DNA of 64,000 nt from the NCBI RefSeq assembly GCF_002211365.1, contig NZ_LOKZ01000034.1:124001-188000 (forward strand). Reading direction: 5' to 3'. The position numbers and the translations under genes were made by a program. The notes below the pieces were generated by a model. That model searched no databases and had not been told where the DNA came from. It saw only the letters and a program-made list of their open reading frames with translations. Numbering within the stretch: position 1 is the first letter of the stretch; the number at the start of each line of letters is the position of its first letter. Below are positions 37,015 through 45,736 of this stretch, piece by piece. The DNA is from Rhizobium sp. R711. GTDB taxonomy: Bacteria > Pseudomonadota > Alphaproteobacteria > Rhizobiales > Rhizobiaceae.

Positions 37015-37980
37015 TCAGCTTGCCTTGGCGCGCCAGATGATGTCGCCGGTGTTCAGCTGCTTCGGCACGATGCCGAGCTTGTAGAACTCATCGGCCAACC
37101 CCTGCTGGTAGGCCGCGGCCGCATCCGTGATGCCAGATACGCTGCCGAGATCGGCTCCAGCGCGCGTCAGGGTCACGCGTGTTACCTCCGGCGGCACGCC
37201 GGTGATCTCGGAGAGCTCCTTGATTGTCTGATCGAGATTGCTCTGAGCAGAGCTCCCGACCTGCTTAAGCTCATCAAGCACATCGGTGATGACCTGCCCG
37301 TTTGCGTCGGTGAACTCGGCATTCGCAAGGAAGAAGCTGTAGGAGTCGACAATGCCTTCAGCCGTCGTCAGAACCCGCGTTTCCGGATCGGCTTCAGCAA
37401 TTGCGAGATAGGGGTCCCAAATCGACCAGGCGTCGATGCTACCATTCTTGAAGGCTGCCGCCGCATCCGCCGGGCTGAGATCCACACCCTCAATGTCTTC
37501 CGGTGCCAGCTCTGCCTTACGCAGGACCTTGACTGCAACGTTGTGCGCGCTCGAACCGCGCTTGAAGGCAATCTTCTTGCCCTTCAGATCTTCCAGCGTC
37601 TGGATCGGCGAGTCCTTTCTGACAAGGATTGCCGAGCCTGCCGGGCTGCCTCGATAGAGCCCCACATAGTAAAGGTGACCGCCGGCCGCCTGGGCAAAAA
37701 GCGGAGGCACGTCGCCCGTTGCACCGAAGTCGAGCGCACCAGCGCCGAGCGCTTCCAGCAGAGGCGGGCCGGAGGTGAATTCCGACCAGCTGACGGTAAT
37801 GCCTCTGTCTGCTAGCCGCTTTTCCAGCGCGCCGCGGCGCTTGGCGAGCGCCAGGACCCCATTCTTCTGCCAGCCGATACGAAATTCGGTCGTTGCCGCG
37901 CGCGCACCCTTGATGCCAGGCAGCAATGCCGTGGCGGCCGCGGCGCCAAAAAGTCCCAATGTTTGACGTCGTGAGATCAT
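37015..37980 (-). CDS. ssuA: Aliphatic sulfonate ABC transporter binding protein
   Basis: A 321-residue periplasmic receptor. The N-terminus MISRRQTLGLFGAAAATALL has a twin-arginine motif (RRQTLGLF), so export may use Tat, although Sec is possible. The mature region has FRIGWQKNGVLALAKRRGALEKRL and FGATGDVPPLFAQAAG, typical of the SsuA/TauA class. It is the first gene of the operon; the roughly 250 nt upstream are AT-rich near 38040-38090 and should hold the sulfur-starvation promoter, but no site could be assigned. Confidence 0.92.
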   Translation of the reverse strand: MISRRQTLGLFGAAAATALLPGIKGARAATTEFRIGWQKNGVLALAKRRGALEKRLADRGITVSWSEFTSGPPLLEALGAGALDFGATGDVPPLFAQAAGGHLYYVGLYRGSPAGSAILVRKDSPIQTLEDLKGKKIAFKRGSSAHNVAVKVLRKAELAPEDIEGVDLSPADAAAAFKNGSIDAWSIWDPYLAIAEADPETRVLTTAEGIVDSYSFFLANAEFTDANGQVITDVLDELKQVGSSAQSNLDQTIKELSEITGVPPEVTRVTLTRAGADLGSVSGITDAAAAYQQGLADEFYKLGIVPKQLNTGDIIWRAKAS

Positions 37981-38230
37981 GATCGTTCCCTCGTTGGGAG
38001 GCAGCCGGTCTCGGCGCTCCAGCGTTTCGATACTCCAATCCTGATAAAACCTATTAAATCAATCGACATTTATAATTATCATCTTTCGACGTTCACGGGA
38101 TTATCCGAACCAGCATTCGCCGCTTTCGAGGAAAATTTTTCCGTCTCGAGGTTGCCGGCGCTCCGATGCCTTTTCGCGCGCAGTGCTTTCGGCTAATCCT
38201 CATGCCCTGCATTCAGAAAAGGATAGGCAC

Positions 38231-39100
38231 ATGGCAAAAGTCGCATTCATCGGTCTTGGCGTGATGGGGTTTCCCATGGCGGGCCATCTCAAGGTGAAAG
38301 GCGGCCATGACGTCACGGTCTACAATCGGACCGCATCAAAGGCGGCTGCCTGGGCAGAAAAGTTTGGTGGTAAATCGGCCCCAACGCCTGCGGAAGCAGC
38401 CAAGGATGCGGATTTCGTCTTCACCTGCGTCGGCAATGACGACGATCTCCGCTCGGTGACAACGGGCAAGAACGGCGTTTTTGAAACGATGAAGCCCGGT
38501 GCGATCCTGATCGACAACACGACCGCGAGCGCCGAGGTTGCCCGCGAGCTTGATACCGCAGCGAAAGACAAGGGCTGCGGCTTCATCGATGCCCCAGTAT
38601 CGGGCGGACAGGCGGGCGCCGAGAACGGCGTGCTGACGGTCATGTGCGGCGGTGAGGAGACCACGTTCGACAAGGCAAAGCCTGTCATCGATGCCTACGC
38701 CCGCATGGTCGGCCTCATGGGACCGGCGGGCGCCGGCCAACTGACCAAGATGATCAACCAGATCTGCATCGCCGGCGTCGTCCAGGGACTTGCGGAAGGC
38801 ATTCATTTCGGAAAGCGCGCCGGCCTGGACATCGAGAAGGTTGTCGAAGTTATATCCAAAGGTGCTGCCGGCTCGTGGCAGATGGAGAACAGGCATAAGA
38901 CCATGAACGAGGGGAGATACGATTTCGGCTTCGCCATCGATTGGATGCGCAAGGATCTCGGAATCGTGCTCAGCGAGGCGCGCCGCAACGGTGCGAAACT
39001 GCCGGTGACAGCCTTGGTCGATCAATTCTATGGCGACGTCCAGGCCATGGGAGGCAACCGCTGGGACACGTCCTCACTGCTGGCTCGACTGGAGAAATGA
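38231..39100 (+). CDS. NAD(P)-dependent beta-hydroxyacid dehydrogenase
   Basis: A 289-residue enzyme of the 3-hydroxyisobutyrate/tartronate-semialdehyde reductase family. The dinucleotide loop FIGLGVMGFPMAGHL is at the N-terminus, the substrate motif DAPVSGGQAGAENGVLTVM is near residue 120, and the catalytic lysine is in GQLTKMINQI near residue 172. The ATG at 38231 follows AAGGATAGG. The exact substrate (3-hydroxyisobutyrate, glyoxylate/succinic semialdehyde, other) cannot be decided. It overlaps the AlkD-like gene by 4 nt, an unusual partner. Confidence 0.92.
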   Translation: MAKVAFIGLGVMGFPMAGHLKVKGGHDVTVYNRTASKAAAWAEKFGGKSAPTPAEAAKDADFVFTCVGNDDDLRSVTTGKNGVFETMKPGAILIDNTTASAEVARELDTAAKDKGCGFIDAPVSGGQAGAENGVLTVMCGGEETTFDKAKPVIDAYARMVGLMGPAGAGQLTKMINQICIAGVVQGLAEGIHFGKRAGLDIEKVVEVISKGAAGSWQMENRHKTMNEGRYDFGFAIDWMRKDLGIVLSEARRNGAKLPVTALVDQFYGDVQAMGGNRWDTSSLLARLEK

Positions 39101-39798
39101 TCGGCCCCTCCTCCAGTGCCGCGGAACTGATCGCGCATCTGCAGACGCTGCGCTCGGAGGAAAACATATCCGGCATGGCCCGTTTTGGTATCGTCACCGA
39201 AACCGCGCTCGGCATCTCCAATCCGGATCTCCAGAAAATCGCCGGGATAGTGAAGCGGAACCATGCCCGCGCCCTTGAGCTTTGGCAGAGCTGCATCCGC
39301 GAAGGCCGCTTACTCGCTCTCTATACGGCCGAGCCCAACAGGCTTACGCTCGAAACCGCGCGAGCCTGGGCCGACGACTTCGACTCATGGGAAATCGTCG
39401 ATTGCGCCGCAGACCTCTATGTCGAAGCACGCATCGAAACGCTCATTCCCGAATTCGCATCCGACGAGCGGGAATTCGTCCGGCGCACGGCCTTTGCAAT
39501 GATTGCGGGCGCGGCCGTCCACCTGAAGAAGGAGCCGGATGAGACATTGCTGGCCTCGCTTCCGCTCATCGCGACCCATGCCGACGATCCCCGCAATTTC
39601 GTGCGCAAGGCTGTGAACTGGGCGCTGAGAAACATCGGAAAACGAAGTCTCTACTGCCATACCGCAGCACTGGAGCTCGCGAAGAAACTGGCGGCATCGG
39701 ATGATCAGACGGCACGTTGGATCGGCAAGGATGCCGTCCGGGAACTGACGAGCGACAAGGTGCTTGTCAGACTGGATCGGAAAGCGGCTCTACGGTGA
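39097..39798 (+). CDS. DNA alkylation repair protein (AlkD-like HEAT repeats)
   Basis: A 233-residue all-helical protein of the AlkC/AlkD DNA glycosylase superfamily. Recognisable blocks are SNPDLQKIAGIVKRNHARALELW, DSWEIVDCAADLY and FVRKAVNWALRNIGKRS, the last two typical of the HEAT-like repeats that contact DNA. It would excise bulky or cationic alkylated bases. It overlaps the dehydrogenase stop (ATGA), with GGAGAA as ribosome site inside that gene. Activity depends on residues that I cannot align by eye. Confidence 0.88.
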   Translation: MIGPSSSAAELIAHLQTLRSEENISGMARFGIVTETALGISNPDLQKIAGIVKRNHARALELWQSCIREGRLLALYTAEPNRLTLETARAWADDFDSWEIVDCAADLYVEARIETLIPEFASDEREFVRRTAFAMIAGAAVHLKKEPDETLLASLPLIATHADDPRNFVRKAVNWALRNIGKRSLYCHTAALELAKKLAASDDQTARWIGKDAVRELTSDKVLVRLDRKAALR

Positions 39799-39823
39799 CC
39801 GCGGTACCCGCCATCGGAAAGAC

Positions 39824-39849
39824 AGCGGGCGGACGATGCTTCGCCCGCT
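39824..39849. terminator. Possible terminator hairpin between convergent genes
   Basis: An 8-bp GC-rich stem (39824-39831 with 39842-39849) lies between the AlkD-like gene and the convergent sugar binding-protein gene. The T-runs on either strand are short, so termination is uncertain. Confidence 0.4.
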
Positions 39850-39863
39850 GCCTCGCTTGTCAA

Positions 39864-40853
39864 CTACTTCTGAATGCACGTCTTGACGGTATCTTTGGTG
39901 CATTCGTCGAGACCGGTGAAGACGGGATCCGGAACCTTCTTTCCAGCGATCAGGTCCATCATGACCGTTGGCGCCTTGTAGCCCATTTCGAACGGCCGCT
40001 GACCGACAAGAGCAGTCACGAGACCTTCCTTGGCGATCGCGACTTCATCGCCGATCGTGTCGGCTGCACCGATCACGAACTGGTTCTTGGAAATCTTCTT
40101 AGCCATCGGCTTGAATAGGTCGCGATAGGGTTGCGGTGCGCCAAACAGCGGCCAGCCGCCCATGATGCCGAAGGCGTCCAGGTCCGGATTGGCCTGGAGA
40201 ATGTCGGTCATGGCCTGAACGCCCTTGGCGCCGTCGTCGTTCGTGAAGACCGGGCAGCCGGCAACCTCCGTCCATCCGCCCTCACCCTTCAATGCCGTCA
40301 GGCCTTTCTTTCCGGTCAAGGTATCGCGCATACCCTGAGCACGCCGGAGAATGTTGTCGGCGCCGGGGTTGCCTTCGATCGTGCAGATCTTGCCACCCTT
40401 TGGCTTCGCTTTCTTAATGTACTCGCCGATGCGCGCGCCCATCAGATAGTTATCGGTGCCGAGATAGGTCTTGCGCAGAGCTGAATCCTCTGCCGCAAGG
40501 TCGGCGTCGAGGGTCATCACAGGAACCTTGGGATTAGCCGTCTTAAGCGTCTGTGCGATCAGTTTGGCGTTCGACGGAGATATGGCGATTGCCGCCGTTT
40601 CGGCCTTGCCCAACACGTCCTGAACGATCTGCGCCTCGCCGGCCTCATCAGATGTCGATGCTGGGCCTGTGTAGAAGCACTCGTACTCGGACTTGGCGTT
40701 TTCCTTGTTCCACTTCTGGCAACCTTGGTTGATCGCCTCGAAGAACGGGTTGTCGAGGCCCTTCACGACGATGACCAACTGCTTCTTGGCTGCCAGGGCC
40801 TGTCCGGCCGTCAGCGCCAGCACCGCGACTGTAAGCAATAATGCCTTCTTCAT
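39864..40853 (-). CDS. Sugar ABC transporter periplasmic binding protein
   Basis: A 329-residue receptor of the ribose/xylose-type periplasmic-binding class (Peripla_BP_4). It has a signal peptide (cleavage after QALA near residue 20), then VIVVKGLDNPFFEAINQGCQ, the typical first strand and helix. Later blocks are DADLAAEDSALRKTYLGTDN and FVIGAADTIGDEVAIAKEG. The ATG at 40853 has GGAGGA 5 nt upstream. It is followed upstream on the same strand by an epimerase gene and faces the divergent ATPase-permease pair, completing one importer. The sugar is unknown. Confidence 0.9.
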   Translation of the reverse strand: MKKALLLTVAVLALTAGQALAAKKQLVIVVKGLDNPFFEAINQGCQKWNKENAKSEYECFYTGPASTSDEAGEAQIVQDVLGKAETAAIAISPSNAKLIAQTLKTANPKVPVMTLDADLAAEDSALRKTYLGTDNYLMGARIGEYIKKAKPKGGKICTIEGNPGADNILRRAQGMRDTLTGKKGLTALKGEGGWTEVAGCPVFTNDDGAKGVQAMTDILQANPDLDAFGIMGGWPLFGAPQPYRDLFKPMAKKISKNQFVIGAADTIGDEVAIAKEGLVTALVGQRPFEMGYKAPTVMMDLIAGKKVPDPVFTGLDECTKDTVKTCIQK

Positions 40854-40900
40854 AGCTTCCTCCCATTGAAAAATGGCGGACGCCATCGCCCGCCACATGA

Positions 40901-41881
40901 TCAACCCGGATACCAGACGATGCGAGAATCCTCCTCCGAACGCACATACCCCCAGGCCGAGTCGATTAGCATTTCCAGATCGTAGACGGGCCGCCACCCG
41001 AGCAGGTATTTCGCCTTGCCGTTGTCCATCCAGTTCGAGTGGAACTGGCTCGGTACGTCGACCGAACCGAGGCCGCGTGTGCGCGCAAGGTGGAGGGCAA
41101 CCTCACCGTAGTCGACAGGTCGATCCATGCAAATGTTGAACAGCTGGCCGCGCGCGCGCGGATTGTCGAGCGCTTCAAGTGTTGCGGAGACGAGATCGTC
41201 GACGTGAACGAAATTGCGCTTCAAGGGGCGGCCATCGGCGTCACGCAACAACGGAACCGTCTGCTTCCGCGCATAGCGCACGGCGTCGCTCTCCGGAACG
41301 AGCGTCTTCCAATCCGGCCCCCCGAAAACATCGTCTCCGAACGACAGCGTGAACTTGAAGTCATCCTTCTCCATGATCCAAGGCGCACGCAGGCAGCAGC
41401 CATTGATGCCATACTGGATCTGGAATTGCTCCAGCATCACCTCTTCCAGCACCTTCGATAGGGCATAGCAGCCGGGATAGGCCTGATGCGGCGTCGCTTC
41501 GGTAATCGGGGCCTCGTGGCGATAGAAGAAATGCCCTATCGCGGCATCGCCGCCGATGAGAATGAACTGGCGTGCAGTGGCGCTGGTCCTGAAGCCTTCG
41601 AGAAGCCAGAACAGTCCCTTGACGGTGACATCCATCACGTCATCAGGCGTCTCCTTGCATGTTGCGAGATGCACGACATGCGTGACATCCGCAAGCGCGC
41701 TCGTAACCGCCCCGCGATCGCTGATAGAGCCGCGCACCGCCTCGACGCGTTCGGTTTCTGGGCACAAGCGGTTATGACAAAGCGCGCGAATGCGCGCCTT
41801 CGAAAATCGCGGATCGTCGAGCAGCCCAGCGATGAAGTGCTGCCCGACCTTGCCCGTTGCACCGGTGACAAGGATCAGCAT
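40901..41881 (-). CDS. NAD-dependent sugar epimerase/dehydratase-type protein
   Basis: A 326-residue extended SDR. The NAD loop is LVTGATGKVGQHF at the N-terminus and the catalytic tyrosine/lysine is in YALSK near residue 140. The C-terminal substrate region has RNFVHVDDLVSATLEAL. The ATG at 41881 follows GGAGGAG. It lies 47 nt upstream of the sugar binding-protein gene on the same strand, so it probably processes the imported sugar or sugar acid. The reaction (epimerase, dehydratase or dehydrogenase) cannot be fixed. Confidence 0.87.
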   Translation of the reverse strand: MLILVTGATGKVGQHFIAGLLDDPRFSKARIRALCHNRLCPETERVEAVRGSISDRGAVTSALADVTHVVHLATCKETPDDVMDVTVKGLFWLLEGFRTSATARQFILIGGDAAIGHFFYRHEAPITEATPHQAYPGCYALSKVLEEVMLEQFQIQYGINGCCLRAPWIMEKDDFKFTLSFGDDVFGGPDWKTLVPESDAVRYARKQTVPLLRDADGRPLKRNFVHVDDLVSATLEALDNPRARGQLFNICMDRPVDYGEVALHLARTRGLGSVDVPSQFHSNWMDNGKAKYLLGWRPVYDLEMLIDSAWGYVRSEEDSRIVWYPG

Positions 41882-41930
41882 GCTCTCCTCCACAAACAGC
41901 TAATATACAGACACCTCCGCGCGTCAATCG

Positions 41931-41957
41931 AATTGTACTATAAAACGAGTAATTGTA
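41931..41957. promoter_or_regulatory. Direct repeat AATTGTA, 20-bp spacing, in the divergent sugar promoter
   Basis: Two identical AATTGTA copies start at 41931 and 41951, exactly 20 bp or about two helical turns apart. They lie in the AT-rich part of the gap between the epimerase and ATPase genes. A further CAATTG is at 41983-41988. The arrangement fits cooperative regulator binding on one face of DNA; no regulator gene is adjacent. Confidence 0.4.
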
Positions 41958-42096
41958 ACGAACGCCGTAAATTAGCAGCATCCAATTGACGGTTTCGCGC
42001 GGTTCTGGATAAATGCTGAGAGCGCTCGCAGGGAGGAACTGGCGGGTGAAATTGCGGCTTGAAATACGGTCGCGGCTTTGGGAGGCTAGACAGCTG

Positions 42097-42837
42097 GTGG
42101 CAGTTCTCGAGCTCACCAACATCTCAAAACATTTCGGCGCCATACAGGCGGTCAACGACGTGTCATTTTCGCTGGAAGCGGGAGAGGTCGTCGGATTGAT
42201 GGGCGACAACGGCGCCGGCAAATCGACGCTTGTGAAGATGATCGCCGGCAATTTCCGTCCAAGCCACGGAACGATGCGACTCGACGACCAAGACCTCGTT
42301 CTGCATCGGCCGGTCGAAGCCCGACAACGGGGCATCGAGATCGTCCACCAGGACCTCGCGCTTTGCAACAATCTGACGGCCGCCGCCAATGTATTCCTCG
42401 GCCGCGAGATCCGCAGTGGTTTTGGCCCCCTTCGCATCCTCGACTACAAATCGATGTACAAGCGCGCCGGCGAAATCTTCAATGAGCTGAAATCGGAGAC
42501 ACGGCCACGAGATCTGGTAAAACAGATGTCGGGTGGCCAACGCCAGGCCGTGGCAATCGCTCGTACCATGCTGGCGGAAGCGAAGCTCGTGCTCATGGAC
42601 GAGCCGACCGCCGCCATCTCAGTACGCCAGGTTGCGGAGGTTCTTGCTCACATCCGTCAACTGCGCGATCGCGGCATCGCAGTCATTCTGATCAGCCACC
42701 GCATGCCTGACGTCTTCTCGGTTGCCGACCGCGTGATCGTCATGCGGCGCGGGCGCAAGGTCGCAGACAAGCCGATAGCGGCGAGTTCGCCGGAGGAAGT
42801 CACGGGGCTGATAACAGGCGCAATCGAACAGGTGTGA
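42097..42837 (+). CDS. Sugar ABC transporter ATP-binding protein (single domain)
   Basis: A 246-residue ATPase with one nucleotide-binding domain, like FrcA rather than the two-domain RbsA/XylG. Walker A is GDNGAGKST, the Q-loop VHQDLAL, the signature MSGGQRQAV, Walker B LVLMDEPTAAI, the switch His in ISHRM. The start is uncertain: GTG 42097 gives the family-like VAVLELTNISKHFG, but its GGGAGG is 11 nt away. GTG 42046 has a better-spaced GGGAGG, and ATG 42013 has none. It is followed by the permease gene. Confidence 0.88.
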   Translation: MAVLELTNISKHFGAIQAVNDVSFSLEAGEVVGLMGDNGAGKSTLVKMIAGNFRPSHGTMRLDDQDLVLHRPVEARQRGIEIVHQDLALCNNLTAAANVFLGREIRSGFGPLRILDYKSMYKRAGEIFNELKSETRPRDLVKQMSGGQRQAVAIARTMLAEAKLVLMDEPTAAISVRQVAEVLAHIRQLRDRGIAVILISHRMPDVFSVADRVIVMRRGRKVADKPIAASSPEEVTGLITGAIEQV

Positions 42838-42873
42838 TTAGCACACGGTAGTTAACGTAAGCGAAGGTCGACC

Positions 42874-43872
42874 ATGGCAATAACCCTCGATCAGACGATA
42901 GCGCAGAAGCAGCGCAACTGGTTCTCGTCCATTTTCGCCAGTCAGACCTTTTGGGTGCTCGTTGCCGTCGTCCTCGCCTGCATCTTCCTATCCTTCGCCA
43001 CGAGCTCCTTCGCCACGCCCACCAACCTTTACAACATCACCCGCAACGTCACCTTCGTCGCGATTATTGCGCTTGGCATGACGCTGGTCATCATCACCGG
43101 TGGAATCGACCTGTCGGTCGGGTCAGTGCTTTGCCTCTGCAGCATGATCCTTGCGATCACCATGCATGCCGGCTATGGCATCGGAACGGGCATTGCAGCC
43201 TCGATCGGCACAGCGCTGGTGGTCGGCGCCTTCAACGGCATTCTGATCGCCTACCTCGGATTCCCGCCCTTCGTCGTCACGCTCGGAATGCTGTCGATCG
43301 CCCGAAGCCTCGCGATGGTGGCCTCGAACAACACCGTCGTCTTCCAGTTCGGCCCCGATCACGACAAGCTGCTGGCGCTCGGCGGCGGTGCATGGCTCTT
43401 CGGCATCGCCAATCCCGTGCTTTACATGGCTGTGCTGGCTTTGCTGACCGGCTTCGTGCTGCGCTGGACACGCTTCGGTCGCTACGTCTTCGCCATCGGT
43501 GGAAACGAACACGCCGCGACCCTGACCGGCGTGCCGGTCAGGAAGATCAAGGTCGCAGTCTACATGATCTCGGCTCTCTCGGCCGGTGTTGCCGGCATCA
43601 TCCAGACAGGCTGGCTCGGAGCCGTCACGACGAACATCGGCGCCGGAATGGAACTGCAGGTCATCGCCGCAGCCGTCATCGGCGGCGCCAATCTCGCCGG
43701 CGGTGTCGGTACCGCCTTCGGCGCCCTTGTCGGCGCCGCCTTGATCGAGGTTATCCGCAACAGCCTTGGCCTATTGGGCATCAATGCCTTCTGGCAAGGG
43801 ACCTTCATCGGCGGCGCGATCGTTCTTGCGGTTCTGTTCGACCGGCTGAGAAATCTGCGGCAGAGCGAATAA
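42874..43872 (+). CDS. Sugar ABC transporter permease (RbsC/XylH family)
   Basis: A 332-residue inner-membrane permease with about ten helices. The family motif ITGGIDLSVGSVLCL is near residue 75, and the coupling region FAIGGNEHAATLTGVPVRKIK near residue 208. The C-terminus has GGANLAGGVGTAFGALVGAALIEVI. GAAGG lies 6 nt before the ATG. With the divergent receptor and the upstream ATPase it forms a complete importer of the ribose/xylose/fructose type. Confidence 0.93.
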   Translation: MAITLDQTIAQKQRNWFSSIFASQTFWVLVAVVLACIFLSFATSSFATPTNLYNITRNVTFVAIIALGMTLVIITGGIDLSVGSVLCLCSMILAITMHAGYGIGTGIAASIGTALVVGAFNGILIAYLGFPPFVVTLGMLSIARSLAMVASNNTVVFQFGPDHDKLLALGGGAWLFGIANPVLYMAVLALLTGFVLRWTRFGRYVFAIGGNEHAATLTGVPVRKIKVAVYMISALSAGVAGIIQTGWLGAVTTNIGAGMELQVIAAAVIGGANLAGGVGTAFGALVGAALIEVIRNSLGLLGINAFWQGTFIGGAIVLAVLFDRLRNLRQSE

Positions 43873-43892
43873 CGCTGCGCCGCTGTCGCTTG

Positions 43893-44381
43893 TCAGTCCT
43901 CGTTCGACTTCGCGTTATCGAGGATCATGTAATCGAGCGGCAGTTGCGTCGAATACTTGATCTGCTCCATGGCAAAGGCGGACGACACATCGCGGATCTC
44001 GATCTTGGCGATCATCCGCTTGTAGAAGGCGTCGTAGGCGGCAATGTCAGGCACAACCACACGCAACAGGTAGTCCACATCGCCGCTCATGCGATAGAAC
44101 TCGACCACCTCGGGAAAATCGGCAACGACCTCGGAAAAGCGCCGCAGCCACTCGATCGAGTGCGTTGCCGTCCGGATCGACACAAAGACCGTAACCTTGG
44201 TATTGACCTTTTCCGGATCGAGGATCGCAACGCGGCGCTTGATCACGCCGTCCTCTTCCATCTTCTGGATGCGCCGCCAGCATGGTGTCGTGGAAAGCCC
44301 GACCTTCTTGGCAAGGTCGGCAACAGCCAAAGTCGAATCTTCCTGCAAGAGACGCAGGATTTTGCGGTCAAGACGGTCCAT
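43893..44381 (-). CDS. Lrp/AsnC-family transcriptional regulator
   Basis: A 162-residue regulator: N-terminal helix-turn-helix (LDRKILRLLQEDSTLAVADLAKKVGLS, then TPCWRRIQKMEEDGVI) and C-terminal RAM ligand-binding domain (VTVFVSIR, GDVDYLLRVVV). The ATG at 44381 starts the canonical MDRLDRKIL; the longer frame upstream is not part of the family. AAGGGG lies about 10 nt upstream. The target is unknown; neighbours are DNA repair genes and the convergent sugar permease. Confidence 0.93.
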   Translation of the reverse strand: MDRLDRKILRLLQEDSTLAVADLAKKVGLSTTPCWRRIQKMEEDGVIKRRVAILDPEKVNTKVTVFVSIRTATHSIEWLRRFSEVVADFPEVVEFYRMSGDVDYLLRVVVPDIAAYDAFYKRMIAKIEIRDVSSAFAMEQIKYSTQLPLDYMILDNAKSNED

Positions 44382-44449
44382 CTGGAAAAGCCCCTTCGAA
44401 TTTATTTTCTCTGTATAGCGCGATTCCGGCAGGTTAAAAGAATTTTTTT

Positions 44450-45100
44450 TCAGCGCAGCAGCGCGCCGACCCGTTCCCGCAGCACGGGCAGCAACTCCTC
44501 CTCGAACCATAAGTTACGCTTGATCCAACCGGTGTTGCGCCAGCTCGGATGCGGCAACGGCAGGATTGACGGCAGATGTGTCGGTGAATGCGTCGTCCGC
44601 CAAGCCCGCACCGTCTCGGTCATGTTTTGGCGGCGTTCCGTGCGCATGTGCCAAGCCTGCGCATACTGGCCGACTGCAAGGATAAGCTCGATCTGCGGCA
44701 TTGCCGAAATGACCCTGCTCCGCCAATGCGGTGCACATTCGCGCCGCGGCGGCAAATCACTGCCCTTGGCATCATAACCGGGAAAACAGAAGCCCATCGG
44801 CACGATGGCGAAACAGTCGCGGTCATAGAACGTCTCTCGATCGACCTGCAGCCAGTCCCGCAGGCGATCGCCGGATGCATCGTTGAATGGCAGGCCAGTC
44901 TCTTGAACCTTAAGACCTGGTGCCTGCCCCGCGATCAATATCCTCGCCTTCGACGATACCACCGCGACCGGCCGCGGCTCGTGCGGCAAGCGAGCGTCCG
45001 CGCCGCCAAGCGGCGTATCCCGACAGATGCGACAGGCCGCAATTTCCTGCCGGAGAATATCGAGCGCCTGCTCGTCTGGCGGAGCCTTCCCGCTCACCAT
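44450..45100 (-). CDS. Uracil-DNA glycosylase family protein
   Basis: A 216-residue member of the uracil-DNA glycosylase superfamily. Motif A is LIAGQAPGLKVQETGLPFND near residue 55 and motif B is LPHPSWRNTGW near residue 187. The usual catalytic Asp/Asn of family 1 is not present in motif A, and the N-terminal CRICRD has only two of the four cysteines expected of the Fe-S families 4/5, so assignment to a numbered family is open. It overlaps the nuclease gene upstream by 7 nt; both could be in one repair unit. Confidence 0.82.
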   Translation of the reverse strand: MVSGKAPPDEQALDILRQEIAACRICRDTPLGGADARLPHEPRPVAVVSSKARILIAGQAPGLKVQETGLPFNDASGDRLRDWLQVDRETFYDRDCFAIVPMGFCFPGYDAKGSDLPPRRECAPHWRSRVISAMPQIELILAVGQYAQAWHMRTERRQNMTETVRAWRTTHSPTHLPSILPLPHPSWRNTGWIKRNLWFEEELLPVLRERVGALLR

Positions 45101-45630
45101 CCGAGCGGCCCCATGATGCCGCGGGTATCCGATCGCGGCGCGTGGTCGCGCACGCTGCGGGGCATTTCGAACGCACCCGCCCACAACCCGACTTTCTCGA
45201 CCTTTGCTTGCGTCTCCTCATCAAGGTAAGCACCGTAGGATACTGCCATGCCCTTGCGCACCATTTCCGCGTTCAGGTCGATGCCGCCGGCATGACAGAT
45301 CACCAGCATGCGGTCAAAACGATCCCGTTCGGTTCCACCGCAGCGCGTATCGCCGGGTCGAACAAGCGCTTGCAACGCTTTCTTCGCCTCCCGACCGCAA
45401 GCCCATCGCGCGCCTTCCCGCTCGCATGTCTGGCTGAGCTCGGGGGCATCGATGCCGTAGAGCCGCATACGCTCGCTGCCGAGATTCAGACTATCGCCGT
45501 CAACAGCATGAAATTGGCCAGCATGGTCCGTCTCGGCCCTGTCGTTCAGCTTGGCCGCGATCAACCACAGGAATGCCAACAGAGCCAGCGCCGTCACGCC
45601 GTCGCGCATCACTCGCAAACCGCGCGTCAC
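45094..45630 (-). CDS. Thermonuclease-family (SNase-like) protein with N-terminal anchor
   Basis: A 178-residue protein. One hydrophobic helix (VTALALLAFLWLIAAKL, about residues 12-28) is followed by an SNase-fold domain with FHAVDGDSLNLGSERMRLYGIDAPE, the calcium/catalytic region, and CHAGGIDLNAEMVRKGMAVSYG. It is likely a membrane-anchored or periplasmic nuclease. The start is GTG at 45630, well supported by AAGGAGG 7 nt upstream. Its stop overlaps the start of the uracil-DNA glycosylase gene. Confidence 0.88.
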   Translation of the reverse strand: MTRGLRVMRDGVTALALLAFLWLIAAKLNDRAETDHAGQFHAVDGDSLNLGSERMRLYGIDAPELSQTCEREGARWACGREAKKALQALVRPGDTRCGGTERDRFDRMLVICHAGGIDLNAEMVRKGMAVSYGAYLDEETQAKVEKVGLWAGAFEMPRSVRDHAPRSDTRGIMGPLGW

Positions 45631-45736
45631 GCTTTCGCCTCCTTAAAAAACAAATCCTTGGCAAAGATGGCTAACATCATCTTAAGAATTGCCGTTTAGG
45701 GTGTAGACACCCGCGGATCAAGTTTCAACGTACACA

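Noticed and set aside
42951..44777. 608-codon plus-strand frame across the permease, Lrp and glycosylase genes
   Set aside because: It is His/Arg-rich with no domain and runs in another phase over three well-supported genes; a typical high-GC shadow.
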